A stretch of DNA of 11,521 bases from Planctomycetota bacterium. Lineage in GTDB: Bacteria; Planctomycetota; Planctomycetia; Pirellulales; Thermoguttaceae. Positions 5,828-11,521 of the stretch are shown here, piece by piece (position 1 is the first letter of the stretch; each line of letters begins with the position of its first letter). Made by a program: the position numbers and the translations under genes. The stretch covers positions 1 through 11,521 of the forward strand of contig JABMRP010000815.1 of the NCBI GenBank assembly GCA_013202535.1, given 5' to 3'. The notes beneath the pieces are model-generated. The model was not told where the DNA came from. It saw only the letters and a list, made by a program, of their open reading frames with translations, and searched no databases.

Positions 5828-7315
5828 GTGAATATCCTCATTGCCACCAGCGAAGCCGTTCCTTTTGCCAAGACCGGTGGATTGGCCGACGTCTGCGGCG
5901 CACTGCCCGTGGAGCTTGCCCGGGCGGGGCACGAACCGACGCTGATCCTTCCCGCCTATCGGCAGGCCAAGACGTGCGGGCTGCCGATCGAACCGGTGGG
6001 GATCGAGTTCATCGTTCCCATCGGCAGCAAGACGGTCACCGGCCATCTGCTCCGCAGCAAGCTTCCCGGCTCCAACGTGCCGGTCTATCTGGTCGAGCAA
6101 GATCACTATTTCAATCGCGAGGGGCTCTACCAGGAAGACGGCGTCGACTACACGGACAACTGCGAGCGGTTTGTGTTCTTCTCCCGCGCCGTGCTCGAAG
6201 CGATCCGCCTGCTGGAACTACAGCCCAACGTGATTCACGCCAACGATTGGCAGACCGGCCTGATCGGCGCGTACCTGCAAACCGAATATCGCGGCCTGCC
6301 CCGGTACGAACAGATCGCCTCGCTGTTTACGATCCACAACATGGCCTACCAGGGACAGTTCTGGCATTGGGACATGTTGCTGACCGGGTTGGACTGGAAG
6401 TACTTCAACTGGCAGCAGATGGAGTTCTTCGGCCACCTCAACCTGTTGAAGACGGGCCTGGTCTTCGCCGATTCGATCAACACGGTCAGCCCGCGATACG
6501 CCCAAGAGATTCAGACCGCCCCGTTGGGCGCCGGGCTGGAGGGCGTGTTGCAAAACCGGCACGACGTACTCTCGGGCATCATCAACGGCGTGAACTACCA
6601 GGAGTGGGACCCGGCTATCGATCCCCATCTGCCGGCCCGCTACGACGCGCAGAGCGTCGGCCAGGGCAAACCGGAGTGTAAAGAAGCTTTGCAGCGGGAA
6701 CTGGGCCTTCCCCAACGCGAGGACGTGCCGCTGGTGGGAATCATCAGCCGATTGGCCGATCAGAAGGGCATCGATCTGGTCGGTGCCGTGATGCAGGAGT
6801 GGGTGAAATCGTCCGACGTGCAATGGGTTGTCCTGGGCACCGGCGATCCGAAATACCACCGCCTGTTGGGCCGGCTGGGCGAACGCTTCCCGCAGAAAGT
6901 GGCCGCCCGGCTGGAATTTTCTAATCCGTTGGCCCATCGCATCGAGGCCGGATCCGATATCTTCCTGATGCCCAGCCAGTTCGAGCCCTGCGGGCTGAAC
7001 CAGCTCTATAGCCTGAAATACGGAACCGTGCCCGTGGTCCGGGCGACCGGCGGTTTGGCCGATACGGTCACCGACACGACACCCGCCACGTTGGCCGCCG
7101 GCACGGCCACCGGGTTCACCTTTCGGGAATACAGTTCGCTGGCCCTTTCGGAAACCCTGCGCCGCGCGTGCGAAATGTTCGACCGGCCGGAAGCCTGGAC
7201 CCAATTGATTGCCACGGCGATGAAGCAAGACTGGTCGTGGACCCGCAGTGCCCAGCAGTACATCCAACTCTACGAAATGACCATCGCCCGGATGAGACAC
7301 GCCGTCCATGCGTGA
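5828..7315 (+). CDS. glgA: Glycogen synthase, ADP-glucose-type (GT5)
   Basis: 495 residues; transfers glucose from ADP-glucose to the non-reducing end of an alpha-1,4-glucan. The GTG at 5828 is the start: it gives MNILIATSEAVPFAKTGGLA, the standard GlgA N-terminus, with Lys15 of the KTGGL sugar-nucleotide site. An in-frame ATG at 5681 would only add 49 codons read through a palindromic repeat. Further motifs are HANDWQTG (137-144), FTIHNMAYQG (167-176), IINGVNYQEWDP (251-262), SRLADQKG (307-314, with Arg308 and Lys313 for the phosphates), LGTGD (336-340), and FEPCGLNQLYSLKYGTVPVVRATGGL (385-410), in which Glu386 corresponds to the catalytic-site glutamate of GT-B synthases. Length and motif order are complete. 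It heads a probable three-gene glucan operon, with the GalT-like gene starting 11 bp after its stop. It is soluble and cytosolic. I see no regulatory site beyond the upstream palindrome. Confidence 0.97.
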   Translation: MNILIATSEAVPFAKTGGLADVCGALPVELARAGHEPTLILPAYRQAKTCGLPIEPVGIEFIVPIGSKTVTGHLLRSKLPGSNVPVYLVEQDHYFNREGLYQEDGVDYTDNCERFVFFSRAVLEAIRLLELQPNVIHANDWQTGLIGAYLQTEYRGLPRYEQIASLFTIHNMAYQGQFWHWDMLLTGLDWKYFNWQQMEFFGHLNLLKTGLVFADSINTVSPRYAQEIQTAPLGAGLEGVLQNRHDVLSGIINGVNYQEWDPAIDPHLPARYDAQSVGQGKPECKEALQRELGLPQREDVPLVGIISRLADQKGIDLVGAVMQEWVKSSDVQWVVLGTGDPKYHRLLGRLGERFPQKVAARLEFSNPLAHRIEAGSDIFLMPSQFEPCGLNQLYSLKYGTVPVVRATGGLADTVTDTTPATLAAGTATGFTFREYSSLALSETLRRACEMFDRPEAWTQLIATAMKQDWSWTRSAQQYIQLYEMTIARMRHAVHA

Positions 7316-7326
7316 AGCGGCGTCGG

Positions 7327-8382
7327 ATGAGGACAACATTCGTGCCGCAGCTTCGCAAAGATCCGATTATCGACCGCTGGGTCATTATCGCCGCGGATCG
7401 GGCCCGGCGGCCCTACGATTTCGAGGCCACGCCCCATCGGCCGCCGGACCGATTCTGCCCGTTCTGTCAGGGCAACGAGCAGGCCACTCCCCACGAAATC
7501 GCGGCCTATCGCAATCCCGACACACGAGCCGATGAGCCGGGTTGGCGCGTTCGGGTGGTGGCCAATAAGTTTCCCGCGCTGCAAAGCGATGGCCAACCGT
7601 CGCGGCAAGAAGACGATCTTTTCACGACCGCCGAAGGTGTCGGCGCCCACGAGGTGATCATCGAGTCGCCCCGCCACATCGCCAGTATTACCGAACTGAG
7701 TGGCGACGAATTCCGCGACGTACTGGGCATCTATCTCGACCGGTTGCTCGATCTGAAGCAGGACGCCCGACTGGTCCACGCCCTGATCTTCAAAAACGTC
7801 GGCGCGGCGGCCGGGGCGTCGCTGGAACATATCCACAGCCAACTGATCGCCATCCCCGTCGTGCCGACGGTGGCGCGGGAAGAAATGGCCGGCTCGCTCG
7901 ATTTCTTCAGCCGTACCGGATCGTGTGTCTACTGCGAGATGATCCGTCGGGAGCTGGCCGAGGGCGGGCGGATCGTGGCGGTGCAGGGTGATTTCGTCGC
8001 CTTCTGCCCCTTTGCCAGCCGGTTTCCGTATGAAACCTGGGTGCTGCCAAAGAGTCATTCCAGCCACTTCGAGGACCTGCCCCGCGACCAACTGGCCGAT
8101 CTCTCGACGATCACCCAAAGCGTCGTCGCCAGGCTCGAAAATGTCCTGGACCGCCCGGCCTACAATTACGTCATCCACTCCGCCCCCTTTGACACGCGCT
8201 CCCTTGCGCATTATCACTGGCATATAGAGGTTATGCCGAGTGTGACGAAGGCGGCTGGTTTTGAGTGGGGTACCGGTTTTCATATCAATCCGGTTTCCCC
8301 GGAAGAAGCGGCTGCCCAATTGCGCCAAGCGGCAAAGTCGCCTGATCGGTCGAAACATATTTCGACCAGGGGAACTGGATAA
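7327..8382 (+). CDS. galT: GalT-family sugar-1-phosphate nucleotidylyltransferase (ADP-glucose phosphorylase-like)
   Basis: 351 residues, HIT superfamily, normally annotated as galactose-1-phosphate uridylyltransferase. The first zinc site is C44xxC47, His117 (in SPRH) and His158; the nucleophile is His160 in the motif H158-I-H-S-Q162, where classical GalT has HPHGQ. A second CxxC (C190, C193) with His234 in LPKSHSSHF and the H285-Y-H-W-H block suggests a second metal site. These features, plus PFA..YP.E.W..PK.HSSHF, YNY.IH..P and GF..GTG..INP, match what I remember of the Arabidopsis ADP-glucose phosphorylase better than E. coli GalT. It sits between a glycogen synthase (ADP-glucose user) and a GH57 glucan enzyme, which fits ADP-glucose turnover; UDP-galactose metabolism remains possible. 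The ATG at 7327 has no clear SD and lies 11 bp after glgA, suggesting translational coupling. The symbol is the family default. Confidence 0.88.
   Translation: MRTTFVPQLRKDPIIDRWVIIAADRARRPYDFEATPHRPPDRFCPFCQGNEQATPHEIAAYRNPDTRADEPGWRVRVVANKFPALQSDGQPSRQEDDLFTTAEGVGAHEVIIESPRHIASITELSGDEFRDVLGIYLDRLLDLKQDARLVHALIFKNVGAAAGASLEHIHSQLIAIPVVPTVAREEMAGSLDFFSRTGSCVYCEMIRRELAEGGRIVAVQGDFVAFCPFASRFPYETWVLPKSHSSHFEDLPRDQLADLSTITQSVVARLENVLDRPAYNYVIHSAPFDTRSLAHYHWHIEVMPSVTKAAGFEWGTGFHINPVSPEEAAAQLRQAAKSPDRSKHISTRGTG
8348..8367. other. Perfect hairpin at the 3' end of the GalT-like gene
   Basis: GGTCGAAA (8348-8355), a CATA loop, then TTTCGACC (8360-8367) form a perfect 8 bp stem inside the coding region, 15 bases before the last residues end at the stop codon. 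It could be an mRNA stability or processing element between the second and third cluster genes. No U-tract follows. Confidence 0.55.
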
Positions 8383-8483
8383 ACTGGGGTGTAGTTGTCG
8401 ATTAAGGTGTTGTTCCTGGCACACCCCGCGATTGCACAAGCGGGATCCGACACACCTCCCCCAAAAAACCTGATTGCCCAACC
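8383..8483 (+). promoter_or_regulatory. Leader between the GalT-like gene and the GH57 gene, with competing hairpins
   Basis: This 101 bp spacer contains GGGGTGT (8386-8392), which can pair with ACACCCC (8421-8427). CCCGC (8425-8429) can instead pair with GCGGG (8440-8444). The two share CCC at 8425-8427 and so exclude each other. There is an A6 run at 8463-8468 and no recognisable SD before the ATG at 8484. A regulatory role is only a suggestion. Confidence 0.3.
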
Positions 8484-10652
8484 ATGACGAACCCGATCCG
8501 ATTAGCCCTGGTCCTCCACAATCATCAGCCGATCGGCAATTTTGATCATGTCGTGGAGCAAGCGTACCAGGACAGCTACTTGCCGTTTCTCGACGTGTTC
8601 TGCCGCTTTGAGTCGCTGAAGATTTCGTTGCACACCAGCGGCTCGCTGATGCAGTGGCTCGATGCCCATCATAGTGAGTACGTCGACCGGCTGGCCGAGT
8701 TGGTGACCGCCGGACGCATCGAGATCCTCGGCGGAGCCTACTACGAGCCGATCCTGGCGATGATTCCCTCGCGCGATCGGATCGGGCAAATCCGCGGCTA
8801 CTCGCGATGGCTGGAAGACCGGCTCGGAGCCACGGTGCGCGGGATGTGGATTCCCGAGCGCGTGTGGGAACAGGCGTTTACCAGCGATCTGGCTACCGCG
8901 GGAATCCGCTACACGGTGCTCGACGATTTCCACTTCAAGAACGCCGGATTGGCCGAATCCGAGTTGTACGGCGGCTTTCTGACCGAGGACGACGGGCACT
9001 TGCTGACGATTTACCCCGGCAGCGAGCCCCTGCGATACGCGATTCCCTTTGCCGATCCTCAAAAGACGATCGACCATCTGGCCGGGGTCGCCGAGCAACA
9101 CCCCGGAGCGGTGGTCGTTTTCGGCGACGACGGCGAGAAATTCGGCACCTGGCCCGAGACGAAGAAACATGTCTACACCGACGGCTGGCTGGAGCGATTC
9201 TTCGACGCCCTGGTCGCCAACGGTGACTGGCTCAAGGTGACCACGCTGGCCGAGGCGCCCGAGGAGGTTCCGCCGGTGGGCAAGATCTTTCTGCCCGACG
9301 GGAGCTACCGCGAGATGACCGAGTGGGTGTTGCCGCCGGAGCGTCTGGCCGAGTACGAACGGGTGCGCCACGACATGGAGCACGATCCCCGTTGGGAGAC
9401 GTTGCAGCAGTTCGTCCGCGGCGGGTTCTGGCGAAATTTCCGCGTGCGGTACACCGAAGCCAACGAGATGTACGCCCGGATGATGATGGTCAGCCGGCGC
9501 CTGGCCGCGGCGGTCGAGGCGGGTGCCCTGGGCGATTTGGTCGACGAGGCGCGTGCCGAGCTTTACCGCGGACAGTGTAATTGTAGTTACTGGCACGGCG
9601 CGTTTGGGGGAATCTACCTGCCGCACTTGCGAAACGCCGTCTATCGCCATCTCATTTCCGCCGAGCGCCTGCTCGATCGCATCGGCGGCCGTCCCCAGCG
9701 GTGGATCGAGGCGACGGTCGACGACTACAATTTCGACGGCCGGCCGGAAGTCCACCTGGCCAACGACAAGCTGGCGGCCCTGATCACCTCGGGCGGCGGC
9801 GGACATCTGTATGAGTTGGACGTCCGCTCCATCTGCCACAACCTGCTGGCCACGCTCATGCGGCGGCCCGAAGCCTACCACCGCAAAGTGCTTGCCGGCA
9901 ACCAGGGCAGTAACGGCGACGTCTCCAGTATCCACGATCGGGTCATTTTCAAGCAGAAGGACCTCGATAAGCGGATCCAATACGACGACCATCCGCGCAA
10001 GAGCCTGCTCGATCACTTCTTCAGCCCCGACGCCACGCTGGAGTCGGTCGTCTCGGGTACGGCTGCCGAAGAAGGCGATTTTCTCGACGGGATCTATGAA
10101 ACCCACGTGCGTCGCAATCCGGATCGCATCCAGGTGCAGTTGATTCGCCAGGGTTCGGCCGGTGGCGCACCGGTGCGGATTACCAAGGGCGTCACCCTCG
10201 ACGCCGGCAGTTCCACCCTCGAGATCGCCTATCAACTAGACAACCTGCCGACGGATCACCCCCTGCACTTCGGCGTGGAGTTCAACTTTGCCGGTTTGCC
10301 TTCCGGTGCCAACGATCGCTTCTTCTACGACCTGCACCGCAAGGGGCTGGGACAATTGGGCACGCAGCAGGATCTTCGCGACGCCCAGGTTCTCGGTCTG
10401 GTCGACGAGTGGCTGGGGATCGACGTGGCGCTGAAGATGTCGCGGCCCGGCGGCATTTGGGCGTTTCCGATCGAAACAGTCAGCCAATCGGAAGGCGGTT
10501 TCGAGCTGGTCCACCAGTCGGTCGCCGTGATCCCCCACTGGCTGGTCGAGCCCGATGCAAACGGCTCCTGGACCGTCACCATGCATCTGGCCATCGACAC
10601 CAAGGCTGCCGAGAACCACCTCCACGACAAAGCCGCCGTGGCCGCGGGCTAA
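8484..10652 (+). CDS. GH57 4-alpha-glucanotransferase / alpha-amylase-type glycoside hydrolase
   Basis: 722 residues, a retaining alpha-glucan enzyme of family GH57 that cleaves or transfers alpha-1,4-glucan chains. Conserved regions in order: HNHQP (12-16); GGAYYEP (83-89); MWIPERVWE (121-129), where Glu125 is the expected nucleophile; and FGDDGEKFG (213-221), where Asp216 is the expected acid/base. The E-to-D spacing of 91 residues equals that of the Thermococcus litoralis 4-alpha-glucanotransferase as I recall it (E123, D214). After the barrel come a helical region (to about 400) and a long beta-rich C-terminal domain (about 410-715, e.g. TLEIAYQLDNLP, HFGVEFNFAG, GIWAFPIETVSQSEGGFELVHQS) as in the DUF1925/DUF1926 part of that subfamily. 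There is no signal peptide, so it acts on cytosolic glucan, consistent with glgA upstream. Transferase versus amylase activity cannot be decided by eye. The stop overlaps that of the convergent minus-strand gene. Confidence 0.93.
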   Translation: MTNPIRLALVLHNHQPIGNFDHVVEQAYQDSYLPFLDVFCRFESLKISLHTSGSLMQWLDAHHSEYVDRLAELVTAGRIEILGGAYYEPILAMIPSRDRIGQIRGYSRWLEDRLGATVRGMWIPERVWEQAFTSDLATAGIRYTVLDDFHFKNAGLAESELYGGFLTEDDGHLLTIYPGSEPLRYAIPFADPQKTIDHLAGVAEQHPGAVVVFGDDGEKFGTWPETKKHVYTDGWLERFFDALVANGDWLKVTTLAEAPEEVPPVGKIFLPDGSYREMTEWVLPPERLAEYERVRHDMEHDPRWETLQQFVRGGFWRNFRVRYTEANEMYARMMMVSRRLAAAVEAGALGDLVDEARAELYRGQCNCSYWHGAFGGIYLPHLRNAVYRHLISAERLLDRIGGRPQRWIEATVDDYNFDGRPEVHLANDKLAALITSGGGGHLYELDVRSICHNLLATLMRRPEAYHRKVLAGNQGSNGDVSSIHDRVIFKQKDLDKRIQYDDHPRKSLLDHFFSPDATLESVVSGTAAEEGDFLDGIYETHVRRNPDRIQVQLIRQGSAGGAPVRITKGVTLDAGSSTLEIAYQLDNLPTDHPLHFGVEFNFAGLPSGANDRFFYDLHRKGLGQLGTQQDLRDAQVLGLVDEWLGIDVALKMSRPGGIWAFPIETVSQSEGGFELVHQSVAVIPHWLVEPDANGSWTVTMHLAIDTKAAENHLHDKAAVAAG

Positions 10653-11521
10653 TTCTGCGAACCGGGCCCGCATCGCGTGATCCGATACCCGCAGATGCGG
10701 AAGACCCACAGCGGGCCGAGGAGGTAGGCCGTCTGCAATGCGGTGATTCCGCCGGGAATCCATCCCCAGAGCCGGCCTCGGTCAGGAACGACGACCCATG
10801 CGGCCTCGACGAGCGTGGTGACCACGATTGCCCCCAGCAGCGGCAGATAACGGACAATCGGACGGCGATCGGCCATGGCCGCCCACGCGGTTGCCAAGGA
10901 AAGCACCGCCATGGTGGCCGAGAGTTGGGCCAATGGCAGCCAAGCGTCCCGTAGGGCCTGCGCGGCATCCGGCCAGACCAGCATCTCTCGGAGTTGACCC
11001 AACGGCACCGCGACCACGGCCGTCCAGACCAGCAGCCGGCCGATCGACAACTGAAAGCCCGCCCTGGGGATATCGGCCGTTTGATCGATCAAAACCAACC
11101 GGCCGAGGCGTGCAAAGCTCAACATCGCGAAGAACACGAGCGAGTGGGCTGGAAACACGAGCGTCTGGATACCCAGCTTGCGAAATCCCTGCAACACGGC
11201 CGGATTCCACAGCAACACGACACACAGCCCCAATCCCGCGGCCAGGATCAACGTGCGGACCGGAGTCAGCCGTGTTCCCAGAACGGCCCACAACACGAGC
11301 AGATCCAACTGGCAATAGGCCAGCAAGCCGACGAGCACTTGCCATTTCTCGGCACCGACCGGGGGGGCCGCCTGGACCAGGACGATTCCATCGACCAGGA
11401 CGATGGCCAGCAGCAACAAGCCGATGAGCAACTCGCGGGCTTTCAGTTGTCGATCGGCCGACTGCTGGTCTGGACGGCCGTGGTCGCGGTGCCGCTGGGG
11501 CAACTCCGAGAAATCCTGATC
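10649..11521 (-). CDS. Polytopic membrane protein of unknown function (5' end at or beyond the window edge)
   Basis: The frame stays open from the stop at 10651-10649 to the window edge, so the entry is given as partial. The earliest start-like codon inside is TTG at 11503; no in-frame ATG occurs near the N-terminus. About eight hydrophobic helices are visible: ELLIGLLLLAIVLVDGIVLV, WQVLVGLLAYCQLDLLVLW, TLILAAGLGLCVVLLW, LVFPAHSLVFFAMLSF, IGRLLVWTAVVAVPLGQL, AWLPLAQLSATMAVLSLA, YLPLLGAIVVTTLVEAAWVV and GITALQTAYLLGPLWVF. FQLSIGRLLVWTAVVAV resembles a segment common in planctomycete membrane proteins (FxxSLRTLL-type). I do not recognise the family. The first 29 codons visible (11521-11435) are antisense to an inverted copy of the gene's own middle and encode a hydrophilic stretch unlike the rest, so this 5' end is suspect. 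It converges on the GH57 gene with a 4-base stop overlap. Confidence 0.65.
   Translation of the reverse strand, partial: DQDFSELPQRHRDHGRPDQQSADRQLKARELLIGLLLLAIVLVDGIVLVQAAPPVGAEKWQVLVGLLAYCQLDLLVLWAVLGTRLTPVRTLILAAGLGLCVVLLWNPAVLQGFRKLGIQTLVFPAHSLVFFAMLSFARLGRLVLIDQTADIPRAGFQLSIGRLLVWTAVVAVPLGQLREMLVWPDAAQALRDAWLPLAQLSATMAVLSLATAWAAMADRRPIVRYLPLLGAIVVTTLVEAAWVVVPDRGRLWGWIPGGITALQTAYLLGPLWVFRICGYRITRCGPGSQN
10976..11062 (-). repeat. Inverted duplication, copy A (inside the membrane protein gene)
   Basis: Reverse complement of 11435-11521 with 81 of 87 positions identical and no gaps. Read on the minus strand it encodes AGFQLSIGRLLVWTAVVAV and onward to LREMLV, a membrane helix of the resident protein. 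Confidence 0.9.
11435..11521 (+). repeat. Inverted duplication, copy B, running off the right edge
   Basis: Read on the + strand it encodes AGFQLSIGRLLVWTAVVAV and onward to LREILI. Compared with copy A, four of six differences are synonymous in this frame and the other two are Met/Ile and Val/Ile. This suggests a once-functional or functional + strand paralogue whose 5' part is missing or unrecognised. Homology stops abruptly at GCGGGC (11435-11440). The copy may extend past the window. Confidence 0.85.

Noticed and set aside
8502..10235. A 577-codon open frame on the minus strand opposite the GH57 gene
   Set aside because: It has no family resemblance, a Gly/Arg/His/Gln-rich composition and lies wholly antisense to a gene with four intact GH57 motifs. 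Long antisense frames are expected at this GC content.
10828..11427. A 199-codon + strand frame opposite the membrane protein gene
   Set aside because: It is extremely rich in Pro, Arg, Ser and Thr, as expected for the antisense of Leu/Val/Ala-rich helices, and it is not in the frame of inverted copy B.

Overview
This 11.5 kb window is GC-rich and densely coded. It looks like a planctomycete chromosome, probably Pirellulales-like. The main clue is two dispersed palindromes with the core CGAAGCGTAAGCGAGG, whose translation reads TRSVSEG; I recall this repeat as abundant in planctomycete genomes. The protein flavour and the weak or absent Shine-Dalgarno sites at several starts fit that assignment, which rests on memory and not on a database search. 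No rRNA, tRNA, CRISPR array or transposase gene was seen.

Left part (1-4582, + strand): the C-terminal two-thirds or so of a UvrD/PcrA helicase enters from the left edge. It is followed, almost without gaps, by an alpha/beta hydrolase and a LuxE-like acyl-protein synthetase. After a 138 bp spacer holding a palindromic repeat comes a LuxC-like acyl-CoA/acyl-protein reductase. Hydrolase + LuxE + LuxC is the composition of the bacterial fatty acid reductase complex (LuxD-E-C), but there is no luciferase in the window, so this may be a fatty-aldehyde-making cassette with another purpose. A second copy of the palindrome begins on the luxC stop codon.

Middle (4670-5827): a convergent minus-strand gene encodes an unrecognised 228-residue protein ending in a double-CxxC putative zinc ribbon. 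It is followed by a 471 bp divergent intergenic region with a G-rich imperfect hairpin and a 79 bp palindromic element with 26-nt arms.

Right part (5828-10652, + strand): an alpha-glucan gene cluster. It contains glycogen synthase GlgA (GTG start), a GalT-family nucleotidylyltransferase whose second CxxC site and sequence resemble ADP-glucose phosphorylase more than classical GalT, and a GH57 4-alpha-glucanotransferase/amylase. A plausible division of labour is that GlgA elongates glucan from ADP-glucose, the GalT-like enzyme interconverts ADP-glucose or UDP-sugars with sugar-1-phosphate, and the GH57 enzyme remodels glucan chains.

Right edge (10649-11521, - strand): a polytopic membrane protein gene converges on the GH57 gene, and their stop codons overlap. 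Its 5' end contains an 87 bp inverted copy (81/87 identical) of its own middle. The differences are synonymous or conservative only when that copy is read on the + strand, so the window edge is either a paralogue/inversion junction or an assembly chimera.
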